From positions 1-64,000 of the forward strand of contig NZ_CAKTFO010000007.1 in the NCBI RefSeq assembly GCF_934560975.1: a DNA stretch of 64,000 nt, given 5' to 3'. Shown piece after piece: positions 50,101-57,892 of the stretch. Position 1 is the first letter of the stretch. Every line of letters starts with the position of its first letter. Origin of the DNA: an uncultured Sphingomonas sp. Lineage in GTDB: Bacteria; Pseudomonadota; Alphaproteobacteria; Sphingomonadales; Sphingomonadaceae. The translations under genes were made by a program, and so were the position numbers. The notes under the pieces are model-generated. The model saw only the letters and a list, made by a program, of their open reading frames with translations. It was not told the DNA's origin and made no database searches.

Positions 50101-50374
50101 CCGCGACCCGCTGCCCGACATTGGCCGGGGATGCCGGGGCATCGTCGCCCGGCAATGCGTCGCTGCCCGGACAGAACAGGACGACGGCGTGGGGGGCGGC
50201 CGCCCGCAGCGCCTGGGCGATCGCGATGCCGGTGGGTTCGTCGACGGCGGCGGCGATCAGGTCGCCCTGCTCCAGCTGTTCGGCAAGTGCCGCGGCGGTT
50301 TCGCCAGTACCCAGCGCGGGAACGGGAACGGGTTCGGCAAGCGCGGCGAGAGCGCCCGTGTCAGGATCGGTCAT
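47165..50374 (-). CDS. mfd: Mfd-family helicase (transcription-repair coupling factor-like)
   Basis: A 1069-residue SF2 translocase. From about residue 411 it has an RNA-polymerase-interaction (CarD-like) segment, FGEIRAGDVVVHEDHGIGIVAGL. The motor follows: Walker A RLVIGDVGYGKTEVAL (about 570), DEEQRFGAADKDRLR, TLSATPIPRTLQMAL, LLATNIIEAGLDVP and QLHQLRGRVGRGSRRGQ. A C-terminal D7-like domain is near 950-1000. The N-terminal UvrB-like part is diverged, and the protein is about 80 residues shorter than E. coli Mfd. It lacks the recG/sdhE neighbours common for mfd in this class, so it may be a second, paralogous copy. The start at ATG 50374 has no strong ribosome-binding site. Confidence 0.8.
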   Translation of the reverse strand: MTDPDTGALAALAEPVPVPALGTGETAAALAEQLEQGDLIAAAVDEPTGIAIAQALRAAAPHAVVLFCPGSDALPGDDAPASPANVGQRVAALRQLRLLRGDADGDRAPIACITTGEALARAYPPPPAFEAEPPAVKVGAEADLAALCEQLVAIGYVVDERVDEPGEVALRGQVLDVFPADVDRPLRIEVADGRIVSIRIYDPADQRTVEEVDAHELGRVAEPALGDDRTSLLDHLPGAQVVIGGGADERRRRFLALSADAAKRRPQRAMRDVIDQKAWNKAVSGHQRLDLAREGEPPARFVEGKAPLRAFAAAVRAAWKAGECVVLLGGERDLRFLGRRATKALNTDVVPLGGWAEIRGSKADGLLSLPMAVDRGFRRNGILAVAAADLLGSRAERDTAATNVADTALFDFGEIRAGDVVVHEDHGIGIVAGLDRLAGSEGGDDAGDAIKLTYANDGVRLVPVAEADRIWRYGAEADAVALDRLDGSSWEKRRGEIDAAIAESARTLTRLAAERAEQTAPVLDPDPAAYERFAAGFAFTETPDQAKAIAAVRTDLASGRPMDRLVIGDVGYGKTEVALRAAAIAALAGRQVAIAAPTTVLARQHIESFTERFEGTGIVVAGLSRLSSAAEKKKVKAGLADGSIHVVVGTGAVAGKGVAYKDLALVIIDEEQRFGAADKDRLRSQSAGHVLTLSATPIPRTLQMALVGLQQLSVIATPPARRQPIRTAVGTFVPETLRAALLRERSRGGQSFVVVPRIEDMAPLAETLGKLVPELEVLQAHGKMPAAEIDEAMVRFGRGEGDVLLATNIIEAGLDVPRANTMVIWRADRFGLSQLHQLRGRVGRGSRRGQVLLFTDPEHEIAPRTLKRLRTLEAFDRLGAGFAISARDLDMRGAGDLLGETQAGHMKLIGIDLYQQLLESALRQARGETVDRWTPELQLGLDGRLPESWIPDEELRVTTYARIARLADADALAALEEELEDRFGAMPEEVRRLLAIAGLRAEARAADIARIVAGPGAIAIEPRPRVKIDARAHGLEEKSGRYLLQERIEDPRQRMERVGEIVRALIPAD

Positions 50375-50552
50375 AAATGCGTGTGAAGTCCAGCTAGGTT
50401 GCCCGATCGAACGGCCGATCCGCATCCGCGTTCCCGCGCCGCGCCACGCCCCCCACCCCCGCTGCCGGCTTGATCTTGATCGAGGCGCATGATCTGGTCC
50501 GACAAAACAACCGCCCGCCCCGGAAGCGGACCAACCAAGTGGAGAGAGCGTG

Positions 50553-52121
50553 ATGCGCCAAACCCGTTGGAGGCTGCTTGCGGCAAGCCTGGCCATGATC
50601 CTGGCGGCGATGCCGGCCATCGCACAGGCACCCGAGCTTGCGGCGGTTTCCGCCACCATGACGGTGCGGGCCGACCAGCCCGGCCCCAAGGTCGACCGCC
50701 AGGTCTTCGGCCAGTTCGCGGAGCATCTCGGCCACGGCATCTATGAAGGCGTGTGGGTCGGCCGCAATTCCAAGATCCCCAACGTCAACGGCTATCGCCG
50801 CGACGTGCTGGAGGCGCTGAAGGCGATCAACGTGCCGGTGATCCGCTGGCCCGGCGGCTGCTTCGCCGACGAATATCACTGGCGCGAGGGCGTCGGCCCG
50901 GCGGCCAAGCGGCCGGTCAAGATCAACACCCATTGGGGCGGCGTGACCGAGCCGAACAGCTTCGGCACCCACGAGTTCATGAACTATAGCGAGCTGGTCG
51001 GGGCGGAGGCCTATGTCTCCGGCAATGTCGGCAATGCGCCACCGCGCGAGCTGGCCGAGTGGGTGGAATATATCACCTCCCCCGCCGGCAGCCTGGCCGA
51101 CGAGCGCGCGAAGAACGGGCGCAAGCAGCCATGGGCGCTGCCTTATGTCGGGATCGGCAACGAGCTGTGGGGTTGTGGCGGCAACATGCGCGCGGACTAT
51201 GCCGCCGACGTGACCAAGCGTTATGCCACCTTCGTCAAGGTTCCGGCGGGCACGCACACGCTGAAGTTCGCGAGCGGCGCCAATTCCGACGATTATCAGT
51301 GGACCGAGACGCTGGTGCGCGAGGCGTCACGCCAGATCGACGGCCTGACCCTGCACTACTACACCTTCCCCGGCAGTTGGGAGCATAAGGGACCGGCGAC
51401 GGGGTTCGACGAGGCGGCGTGGGCCGGCACGCTCGCCAACACGCTGCGGATGGAGGAGCTGATTTCCAAACATGCCGCGATCATGGACAAATATGATCCG
51501 GGCAAGCGGCTGTGGCTGGTGGTGGACGAATGGGGCACCTGGTACGACCCCGATCCCGGCACCAATCCCGGCTTCCTGCGGCAACAGAATTCGCTGCGGG
51601 ATGCGCTGGTCGCGGCGATCAACTTCAACATCTTCGTCAAACATGCCGACCGGGTGAAGATGACCGCCATCGCGCAGATGGTGAACGTGCTGCAGGCGAT
51701 GATCCTGACCGACGGCGCGAAGATGGTGCGCACGCCCACTTATTGGGTGTTCGACCTCTACAAGCCGTATCAGGACGCGACCAGCCTGCCGATCACGCTG
51801 ACGTCCCCATGGTACAACAAGGACCAGTATGTGATGCCGGCGGTGAGCGCATCGGCGGTGCGCGACACGGGCGGCAAGGTGCATGTCAGCCTGGCCAACC
51901 TTGACCCCGGCAAGCCCGCGACCGTGACGGCGGCCCTGTCCGGCGTGACCGCAAGCGCCGTGACCGGCCGCATCATCACCGCCCCGGCGATCGATTCGAT
52001 CAACAGTTTCGAGCGGCCGGACACGGTGGTCCCACGGGCCTTTTCCGCGGCACAGCTGAACGGCGGCACGCTGACGGTGACGCTGCCGCCAAGGTCGGTG
52101 GTGATGCTGGACCTGAACTGA
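50553..52121 (+). CDS. Secreted alpha-L-arabinofuranosidase, GH51
   Basis: Releases terminal L-arabinofuranose from arabinan, arabinoxylan or pectin side chains. The 522-residue protein has a signal peptide (RWRLLAASLAMILAAMPAIAQ), an early QVFGQFAEHLGHGIYEGVWVG strand, RWPGGCFADEYHWREGVG, the acid/base Glu in VGIGNELWGCGG, DGLTLHYYTFPG, and the nucleophile Glu in VVDEWGTWYDP. ATG 50553 has GGAGAG 6 nt upstream. Most GH51 enzymes are cytoplasmic, so the signal peptide indicates a periplasmic or outer-surface role. It could supply oligosaccharides to the nearby TonB/beta-helix locus. Confidence 0.93.
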   Translation: MRQTRWRLLAASLAMILAAMPAIAQAPELAAVSATMTVRADQPGPKVDRQVFGQFAEHLGHGIYEGVWVGRNSKIPNVNGYRRDVLEALKAINVPVIRWPGGCFADEYHWREGVGPAAKRPVKINTHWGGVTEPNSFGTHEFMNYSELVGAEAYVSGNVGNAPPRELAEWVEYITSPAGSLADERAKNGRKQPWALPYVGIGNELWGCGGNMRADYAADVTKRYATFVKVPAGTHTLKFASGANSDDYQWTETLVREASRQIDGLTLHYYTFPGSWEHKGPATGFDEAAWAGTLANTLRMEELISKHAAIMDKYDPGKRLWLVVDEWGTWYDPDPGTNPGFLRQQNSLRDALVAAINFNIFVKHADRVKMTAIAQMVNVLQAMILTDGAKMVRTPTYWVFDLYKPYQDATSLPITLTSPWYNKDQYVMPAVSASAVRDTGGKVHVSLANLDPGKPATVTAALSGVTASAVTGRIITAPAIDSINSFERPDTVVPRAFSAAQLNGGTLTVTLPPRSVVMLDLN

Positions 52122-52181
52122 CCAGGGAAAGCAGGCTGCCGGCCTTACCCCGGGGGGGCAGCCGATCCTGGCACGGACCGG

Positions 52182-52272
<91 letters not shown>

Positions 52273-52368
52273 GCAGCGGGGTGGGTCGAAGGAGGAGGCC
52301 GTTAGCCGACAAATCGGCGCTTGCCAAGCGGTGCTTGCTTGCGGACGGCGCGACACTAGATTGTAGGC

Positions 52369-52749
52369 ATGATTCCGCATCGTGCCCTGCCGTCCAATCC
52401 TTCCGATCTTCCGATCATGCCGCCGGTGGTCCATGCCCGCTTCGCGCTGGGCGACGTGGTGCGCCACCGCCTGTTCGGCTTTCGCGGCGTGATCTTCGAC
52501 ATCGACCCGGTCTTCGCCAACAGCGAGGAATGGTATGCCGCCATTCCCGAGGATGTGCGCCCGGAACGCGACCAGCCTTTCTACCACCTGCTGGCCGAAC
52601 ATGCGGACGGCAGCCATGTCGCTTATTGCAGCCAGGGCAATCTGGAACGCGATTCCAGTGACGAGCCGGTCGATCACCCCGCCATCCCCGGCCTGTTCGA
52701 GCCGTTCAGCGAAGGTCGTTACGCGCTCAAGCACCTCCATCGCCATTAA
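52369..52749 (+). CDS. hspQ: Heat shock protein HspQ (hemimethylated-DNA-binding-like)
   Basis: A 126-residue protein of the YccV/HspQ family. FALGDVVRHRLFGFRGVIFDIDPVFANSEEWY and FYHLLAEHADGSHVAYCSQGNLERD are diagnostic. In E. coli HspQ is a specificity-enhancing factor for Lon and was first found through hemimethylated oriC binding. ATG 52417 would give a 110-residue protein, closer to usual length, beginning MPPVVHARFALGD. Neither start has a clear ribosome-binding site, so the first 16 residues are uncertain. Confidence 0.88.
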   Translation: MIPHRALPSNPSDLPIMPPVVHARFALGDVVRHRLFGFRGVIFDIDPVFANSEEWYAAIPEDVRPERDQPFYHLLAEHADGSHVAYCSQGNLERDSSDEPVDHPAIPGLFEPFSEGRYALKHLHRH

Positions 52750-52837
52750 GCTGCGACCAGCCGAACGGCTATCACGCGTTCACCCTCTTTTCCTTGCCCC
52801 CAAAGCCCCTTAGGCAGGAGGGGTGAGGGAGATTGCG

Positions 52838-53500
52838 ATGCGTATGGGGTGGCGTGACGGGGTAGCGGCGATCGTGGCGGTGGCGGTCACGGCGGTTGCG
52901 GCGACTCCGGGCCAGGCGTTCCTGTTCTGGAACAAGCAGACGGTGGAGAATGGCGGCCCGGTGGCGGGCGGCGAGCCGGGCATCACCCTGCCGCTGGCCG
53001 GCGCCACGGCCAAGGAACAGCTGGCCAACCTGGTGTGGACGATGCGCGCCGGCCTGAACGTCGCGGCTTTGCAGTGCCAGTTCGCGCCCTCGCTCCGCAC
53101 GGTCGTCAACTACAACAACATGCTGCGCCAGCATTCGGGGGAGTTGCAGCGCAGCTACACGACGCTGCAAGGTTACTTCAAGCGCACGACCGGCAAGACA
53201 TGGGCCACCGCGCTGGATCAGTATACGACCCGCACGTATAACAGCTTCTCGACGCTCAACGCGCAGCTGAATTTCTGCGAGGCGGCATCTTCGATCGGTC
53301 GCGAGACGCTGGACCGCCCGGCTGGCGAACTGACCCAGATCGCCACCACCCGGATGCGCGAGTTTCGCGGCAGCCTGATCCCGCGCGGGGAGCAATATTA
53401 CTCGCTCGACAGCAACGGCATCCCGGTCCAGGTCGCCGGTGCGTCGGAATTTGCGGGCTGCTTCGACAAGAAGGGCCGCATGAAGAAGGTCTGTTCGTAA
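52838..53500 (+). CDS. Exported protein of unknown function
   Basis: A 220-residue protein with a signal peptide (MRMGWRDGVAAIVAVAVTAVAATPGQA). The mature part is mostly helical and has three visible cysteines apart from the leader (ALQCQFA, LNFCEAA, AGCF...KVCS gives two more), suggesting disulfides in the periplasm. I recognise no family. ATG 52838 has GGGAG close upstream and begins the leader. An upstream GTG (52823) would add only five residues. It lies downstream of hspQ on the same strand, with no evident link. Confidence 0.75.
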   Translation: MRMGWRDGVAAIVAVAVTAVAATPGQAFLFWNKQTVENGGPVAGGEPGITLPLAGATAKEQLANLVWTMRAGLNVAALQCQFAPSLRTVVNYNNMLRQHSGELQRSYTTLQGYFKRTTGKTWATALDQYTTRTYNSFSTLNAQLNFCEAASSIGRETLDRPAGELTQIATTRMREFRGSLIPRGEQYYSLDSNGIPVQVAGASEFAGCFDKKGRMKKVCS

Positions 53501-53580
53501 CGGCGGGGTGCGCCGGGTCGCGGGACGGCGATGCCGGTGCGTGGTCGCTCCCACGAATGACGCTTTGGTAACGCAACACC

Positions 53581-53653
53581 GTGCTCCCGCGAAGGCGGGA
53601 GCCCAGGAGATGGAACCGCGCCGGGGCCCGGACTCCCGCTTTCGCGGGAGCAC
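53581..53653. repeat. Pair of REP-like palindromes in inverted orientation
   Basis: Two stem-loops lie in the 216-bp gap between convergent genes. The first is GCTCCCGC/GCGGGAGC with loop GAAG (53583-53602). The second is CTCCCGC/GCGGGAG with loop TTTC (53633-53650). Their outer sequences are inverted copies of each other (GTGCTCCCGCGAA at 53581-53593, TTCGCGGGAGCAC at 53641-53653), as in REP doublets (BIME-like). Confidence 0.8.
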
Positions 53654-53716
53654 GAGGGTAGTGCGGGAGCGCAGGTCAGGTGTGGAAGCGCGGGATCAGG
53701 TGCGGGCCGCGGGCGG

Positions 53717-54361
53717 TCAGCGCAGGCCGATCATCTTGTGGTTCTGGAGCGACAGGCGCCAGCGGGGGTGCCCCACCACGAACTTGATGCATGCCTCGCG
53801 CGCGTCGCGCATGCTGGGGCCGTCCAGCGGCTGGACCAGAAGGTGGTCGAAGCCCCAGCCCTCCATCGCCTCCAGGTCGAGCCCGTTCTGCGGCCACACG
53901 ACCTTGAGTTCGTTGCCGGTACGCTGGCGGATCTCCGTCCCGGCCTTGGGGCTGACGCAGATCCAGTCGACCCCCTCCACCACCGGCAAGGTGCCATTGG
54001 TTTCGATCGAGACGCGGAAGCCGCGGGCCTTGAGCGCGGCGACCAAAGCGGCGTCCAGCTGCAACATCGGTTCGCCGCCGGTGATGACCACCATCGGAAA
54101 GCCGCCCGCCCGCTCGATCCAGAGCGACCACATTTCCCACGCTTTGTCGGCGAGCGAATCGGCATCGGGGTAGCGCCCGCCGCCATCGCCGTTGGTGCCG
54201 ACGAAATCCGTGTCGCAGAAGGTGCAGTCGGCCTTGTGGCGATCCTCCTCCCGCCCCGACCAGAGATTGCAGCCGGCGAAGCGGAGGAACACCGCGCGCA
54301 TGCCCGCCTGCAATCCTTCGCCCTGCAGGGTCAGGAACATCTCCTTGACGGCGTAGCTCAT
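53717..54361 (-). CDS. queE: 7-carboxy-7-deazaguanine synthase
   Basis: Radical SAM enzyme making 7-carboxy-7-deazaguanine, a queuosine precursor. The 214-residue protein opens VKEMFLTLQGEGLQAGMRAVFLRFAGCNLW. The cluster cysteines are spaced CX14CX2C (GCNLW...DCTFCDTDF), the expanded variant of the radical SAM motif known in some QueE proteins, instead of CX3CX2C. ITGGEPMLQ and SIETNGT follow. The ATG overlaps the queC stop (ATGA), so the two are coupled. Its product is the next substrate of QueC. Confidence 0.94.
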   Translation of the reverse strand: MSYAVKEMFLTLQGEGLQAGMRAVFLRFAGCNLWSGREEDRHKADCTFCDTDFVGTNGDGGGRYPDADSLADKAWEMWSLWIERAGGFPMVVITGGEPMLQLDAALVAALKARGFRVSIETNGTLPVVEGVDWICVSPKAGTEIRQRTGNELKVVWPQNGLDLEAMEGWGFDHLLVQPLDGPSMRDAREACIKFVVGHPRWRLSLQNHKMIGLR

Positions 54362-55065
54362 GCCGGCTCGACCGCATAGCGGGTGGGATCGGGCAGGCCC
54401 GCCTCCTGGAAACCCTTGGCGCGCAGGCGGCAGCTGTCGCAGCGCCCGCAATGCAGGTCGTCCGGCTGCGGATCATAGCAGGACCAGCTGAGCCCCGCAT
54501 CGATGCCGAGCCGTGCCGCCTCCGCCGCGATATCGGCCTTGGTCATGTGGAGCAGGGGCGTGCGCACCTGAAAGGCGTCGCCCTCCACGCCTGCCTTGGT
54601 GGCGAGGTTGGCGAGGTTCTGGAACGCGGCGACGAATTCCGGCCGGCAATCGGGATAGCCGGAATAATCCAGCGCGTTGACGCCGATGTGGATTTCGCGC
54701 GCGCCGCTCGCCTCCGCCATGCCGAGGGCTAGGCTGAGGAAGATGGTGTTCCGCGCGGGCACGTAGGTGGACGGGATGCCGGGGCCGACCCCGTCCTTGG
54801 GCACGGCCATGGCGCTGTCGGTGAGCGAGGAGCCGCCGAAGCGCGACAGGTCGAGCGGCAGCACCACATGGCGTTCCGCGCCCAGCCGGGCGGCGATGCG
54901 CGCGGCGGCGTCCAGCTCCACCCGATGGCGCTGGTTATAGTCGATGGTCAGCGCGACCAGCCGCTTGCCCGCTTCCACCGCGAGCGCGGCCACCACCATC
55001 GAATCGAGTCCGCCCGACACCAGCACCACGGCCGCGCCGGCGGGATTGTCCGCATTGTCCGTCAT
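54358..55065 (-). CDS. queC: 7-cyano-7-deazaguanine synthase
   Basis: ATP-dependent conversion of 7-carboxy- to 7-cyano-7-deazaguanine (preQ0) in queuosine synthesis. The 235-residue protein has the PP-loop VLVSGGLDSMVV (about residues 14-25), STYVPARNTIFLSLALG, and the zinc-binding cysteines SCYDPQPDDLHCGRCDSCRLR near the C-terminus. ATG 55065 is chosen as family length. An upstream GTG at 55101 is less likely. It is coupled to queE downstream. Confidence 0.95.
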   Translation of the reverse strand: MTDNADNPAGAAVVLVSGGLDSMVVAALAVEAGKRLVALTIDYNQRHRVELDAAARIAARLGAERHVVLPLDLSRFGGSSLTDSAMAVPKDGVGPGIPSTYVPARNTIFLSLALGMAEASGAREIHIGVNALDYSGYPDCRPEFVAAFQNLANLATKAGVEGDAFQVRTPLLHMTKADIAAEAARLGIDAGLSWSCYDPQPDDLHCGRCDSCRLRAKGFQEAGLPDPTRYAVEPA

Positions 55066-55100
55066 GTTCGACCCGATACCGGATGCGTGCGTCACGCGCA

Positions 55101-55129
55101 AAAGAAAGGGCCGCCTTGGGAGGCGGCCC
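55101..55129 (-). terminator. Terminator downstream of hslO
   Basis: On the minus strand a perfect 9-bp stem GGGCCGCCT/AGGCGGCCC (arms 55121-55129 and 55108-55116, loop of four) is followed by TTTCTTT (55107-55101). It lies about 95 bp after the hslO stop and 36 bp before the queC start, so it separates the two transcripts. Confidence 0.8.
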
Positions 55130-55222
55130 GAGTGTCGGCCGCAATGGCCGCTAGGGAGGACAGTGCCGATCCGGCACGACTTCTCCCTACCCCCATCGGG
55201 CTAAACGTCGGGTTAACGGAAT

Positions 55223-56113
55223 TCACGCCGACAGCGGCTCGATGGTGAAGCGACGGGCGCAGAACTCGCAATTCACCTCGATCAGGCCGTCGTCATTGGC
55301 CATGGCGCGCTGCTCCTCCTCCGGGAAGCGGGCGATGACCCTGGCGACGTGGCCGGGATCGCAACGGCAGCCGCGTACCGGCGGGAAGGTTTCAAACACG
55401 CGCACTTCGTCTTCGTTGAACAGCCGCCACAACAGGGTCTGGAGCGGAAGCGCCGGATCGGCCAGCTCCTCCCCCCGCACGCTGCCGCCGAGTGCCGCGA
55501 CATGGCCCCATTCGGGATGGTCGAGGCGGGTGTGCAACCGCTCGCGCCCCTCCTCGCCCTCCGGCAGATGTTGCAGCATCAGGCCACCGGCGATGCAGCC
55601 GGCACCCGTGCGCTCGACGGCGATGCGGACCAGGCTGGGTATCTGCTCCGACTGGGCGAGATAGGATTGCGCCGCCTCGCCGAGGCTGTCGCCTTCCAGC
55701 GGCACGATGCCCTGATAGCGTTCGCCGGTGACCGCCTGGTCGAAGGTGATCGCCAGATAACCCTTGCCGAACAGATCGGGCAGCGTCGCATCCTCCGGCA
55801 GATCGGCCACGCGATCGGGATCGTGGCGGACATAGCCGCGCAGCTGACCGCCGCGATAATCGGCCACCAGCAGCTCGATCACGCCGTTTTCGGTCTGCGC
55901 CTGGAGCGTCAGCTGCCCGGCGGCATCCTTCAGCGTCGCGCCGAGCAAGGCGGCGAGCACCAGCGCCTCCGCCAGCACCTTTTCGATGGCGGGCGGATAT
56001 TTGTGCGCGGAGAGGATGGAATCGAGCGTCTCGCCCAGCCGCACGAGGCGACCGCGGGCATGGCGGTCCGGAATGGTGAAAGCGAGGGCGTGATCGATCG
56101 GAGGAAAGGTCAT
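55223..56113 (-). CDS. hslO: Redox-regulated chaperone Hsp33
   Basis: Holdase activated by oxidation and unfolding. The 296-residue protein has the N-terminal fold (ALAFTIPDRHARGRLVRLGETLD, VRHDPDR, GYLAITFDQ, YQGIVPLEGDSLGEAAQSYLAQSEQ) and the C-terminal redox-zinc switch CRC plus CEFC about 32 residues later (VRGCRCDPGHV...VNCEFCARRF). ATG 56113 starts the family N-terminus. In many alphaproteobacteria hslO follows argD-argF directly. Here a ThuA-like gene, a small membrane gene and about 660 bp of gene-free sequence intervene. Confidence 0.94.
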   Translation of the reverse strand: MTFPPIDHALAFTIPDRHARGRLVRLGETLDSILSAHKYPPAIEKVLAEALVLAALLGATLKDAAGQLTLQAQTENGVIELLVADYRGGQLRGYVRHDPDRVADLPEDATLPDLFGKGYLAITFDQAVTGERYQGIVPLEGDSLGEAAQSYLAQSEQIPSLVRIAVERTGAGCIAGGLMLQHLPEGEEGRERLHTRLDHPEWGHVAALGGSVRGEELADPALPLQTLLWRLFNEDEVRVFETFPPVRGCRCDPGHVARVIARFPEEEQRAMANDDGLIEVNCEFCARRFTIEPLSA

Positions 56114-56650
56114 GCGCTTTATGTAGGGCGCGATCGCGGCGTTTCCATGCAGGCCCGGGATCGGGGGTGCGGGACCGGACGTGTGGCATCGGACGTGGGA
56201 TCGGCGCGACGTACGCGGAGATGTAGGATTTGCGGGCATGACGCCGCGCAGGCGTGAACATGGCCCGCGGCGAGCTTTGCGACCGGTGCGTTCCGTCGTC
56301 CTGCCCGGCGACGGTGGGGGCTTGCGGAATTGCTGTCTCGATCCGCCCGAAGGAGGATCATGACGCCGCCCGCTCACCCCGGCACGCGACGTCGACAGTC
56401 CATGAACCGCAGCGCGAAGCATGCGGACGAGACGGACTCATTTTGGCGAAGCGCTTCCTGCTGGACGCATGAGGCAGGCCCCGCACCGGTCGTCCTTCCC
56501 CCACCCTTCCAGGCAGGCGAAGCAAGCTTGTCCCCCACCCCGGCCGGACGTGTGGAACGGAAAGGCTTGTACACGGTTTGTTCTGGTTTGTCAAGCCGTC
56601 GGCTGAGGTCGGGACTAGAGTGGTTCGCGATCGGGATGCATCACACCGTC

Positions 56651-56720
56651 CTCCTGCGAAGGCAGGAGCCAGACCTTGCGGTAATTCCCGCGCCGACCGG
56701 GCTCCTGCCTTCGCAGGAGC
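56651..56720. repeat. Pair of REP-like palindromes in a 665-bp gene-poor gap
   Basis: CTCCTGC-GAAG-GCAGGAG (56651-56668) and GCTCCTGC-CTTC-GCAGGAGC (56701-56720) are inverted copies of one another about 35 bp apart, a REP-doublet arrangement. The surrounding gap 56114-56778 contains no coding frame I can support. Its short frames lack family matches and ribosome-binding sites. Confidence 0.8.
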
Positions 56721-56778
56721 GCGGGTCGGGTGGATCGGAAGCGGTTGCTGACATACCCCTCGCGTACGAGGTCTGCGG

Positions 56779-56979
56779 TTAGCCTCGACCGGTCGTGCGG
56801 AGCGACGTGACCGCCCCTGCCGCGACCTTTCCGCCGATGAAGACGGACAGCACAGCCCACCACAGGAGCATGAGCGGCAGCATCGCGACAAGGACCGGAA
56901 CGCTGAGGTGCGGCATTACAGGCGCGTGGTGAAGCGGCTTGGCCGTGGTCAGGACGAATTCATTGGGCAACATCCGCAT
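56779..56979 (-). CDS. Small single-helix membrane protein
   Basis: A 66-residue hypothetical protein with one hydrophobic helix (VPVLVAMLPLMLLWWAVLSVFIGGKVAAGAV, about residues 28-58) and a short polar N-terminal part (MRMLPNEFVLTTAKPLHHAP). An AGGAGA site (complement of 56985-56990) lies 5 nt before ATG 56979, which supports real translation. No family is recognised. Upstream, a lower-GC stretch carries phased TTAC repeats. Confidence 0.6.
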   Translation of the reverse strand: MRMLPNEFVLTTAKPLHHAPVMPHLSVPVLVAMLPLMLLWWAVLSVFIGGKVAAGAVTSLRTTGRG

Positions 56980-57027
56980 CACTGTCTCCTTATAGAGAAA
57001 GCGTAGGACATATGCGTTAATGTCGTC

Positions 57028-57104
57028 TTACACAGATGACGAGTTGTGTTACACGGGGGTTGCAATACAGGCCATTACAGTGGCACGATGTGCGTTACGC
57101 ATAT
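57028..57104. promoter_or_regulatory. Phased TTAC repeats in a lower-GC intergenic stretch
   Basis: The motif TTAC(A/G) starts at 57028, 57049, 57075 and 57095, i.e. every 20-26 bp or about two helical turns. The first two are TTACAC. An 8-bp inverted pair (ATATGCGT 57010-57017, ACGCATAT 57097-57104) brackets most of the array. The stretch lies between the small membrane gene (start 56979) and the ThuA gene end (57119), so it probably acts on the former. No regulator is assigned. Confidence 0.4.
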
Positions 57105-57118
57105 CTGGACCGGCCCGA

Positions 57119-57892
57119 TCAGTGCTGTTGACCCAATCCGGTCGCGGTCCAGTAGATGCCGCCCAGCAGGTGGGCGAGGTACTTGGAATCGCGGTACATT
57201 TCTACATTGTGACCCAATGTCGTGACGAACACGCGGCCGCCGTCGTAGCGGTGGTACCAGGCGACGGGATGGTCGCGGCCCATGCGGATGCCGACCTGGC
57301 CCGGCCAGATGCGGGTGGGGTCGTAGCTGGCTTCGTCGACGTTCAGGACCGGGTTGATGGCAACCTTGTAGGGGTTGGCCGTGACGTAGAACTCGTCGCT
57401 CCAGATCCAGCGGGCGGGGATGCCGAAGGTGGCAGGGAAGTCGCGGTCCGTCGTGTTGACCACTGCCGTCTGCACCATCGGGTGGTTGACGAAGGAGCGG
57501 CCGACCAGCTTTTCATACCAGACCCAGTTGTTGGGCGGGGTGATGGCGGCGCGGTGGACGACGATCGCATTGCCGCCGGCGTGGATATAATCCTCGAACC
57601 TCTTGCGCTGCGCAGGTGTCAGTTCTTCGCCCGGTGTGTTCAGGAACATCACGGCGGCATATTGGCGAAGGTCGCCGTCGAACGCGCTGGTATTGTTGGT
57701 CCAGGTGAAGTCGAAGCCGTGCAGCTTGGCAAGCTTTTCCAGGCTGTCGCGTGCGACCGGTATATATTCGTAATGATATTTGTTGGGGATGGCGAGGACC
57801 AGCAGCTTGAACTGGCTGTCGGCCCACGCGCTGGACGGGACCATCACGGCAAGCGTGGCGGCAAGTGCGCGGGCGGTGCGGGCGATGGTCAT
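57119..57892 (-). CDS. ThuA-like exported protein
   Basis: A 257-residue protein with a signal peptide (MTIARTARALAATLAVMVPSSAWA) and a ThuA/class I glutamine-amidotransferase-like fold: FKLLVLAIPNKYHYEYIPVA, YAAVMFLNTPGEELTPAQRKRFEDYIHAGGNAIVVHRA, HPVAWYHRYDGGRVFVTTLGHN. ThuA is linked to trehalose and disaccharide use in Rhizobium, and ThuA-like domains are common in exported sugar-related proteins. The substrate here is unknown. The gene lies between argF and the hslO region on the same strand, where it looks like an insertion into an older gene order. Confidence 0.85.
   Translation of the reverse strand: MTIARTARALAATLAVMVPSSAWADSQFKLLVLAIPNKYHYEYIPVARDSLEKLAKLHGFDFTWTNNTSAFDGDLRQYAAVMFLNTPGEELTPAQRKRFEDYIHAGGNAIVVHRAAITPPNNWVWYEKLVGRSFVNHPMVQTAVVNTTDRDFPATFGIPARWIWSDEFYVTANPYKVAINPVLNVDEASYDPTRIWPGQVGIRMGRDHPVAWYHRYDGGRVFVTTLGHNVEMYRDSKYLAHLLGGIYWTATGLGQQH

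Noticed and set aside
47276..50386. A 1036-codon open frame on the plus strand opposite the Mfd-like gene
   Set aside because: It mirrors a gene with full helicase motifs. Its translation is rich in Arg, Gly, His and Ala without domains, as expected for an antisense frame in high-GC DNA.
56114..56778. Several short open frames between hslO and the 66-residue membrane gene
   Set aside because: They overlap one another on both strands, lack ribosome-binding sites and run through REP-like palindromes.
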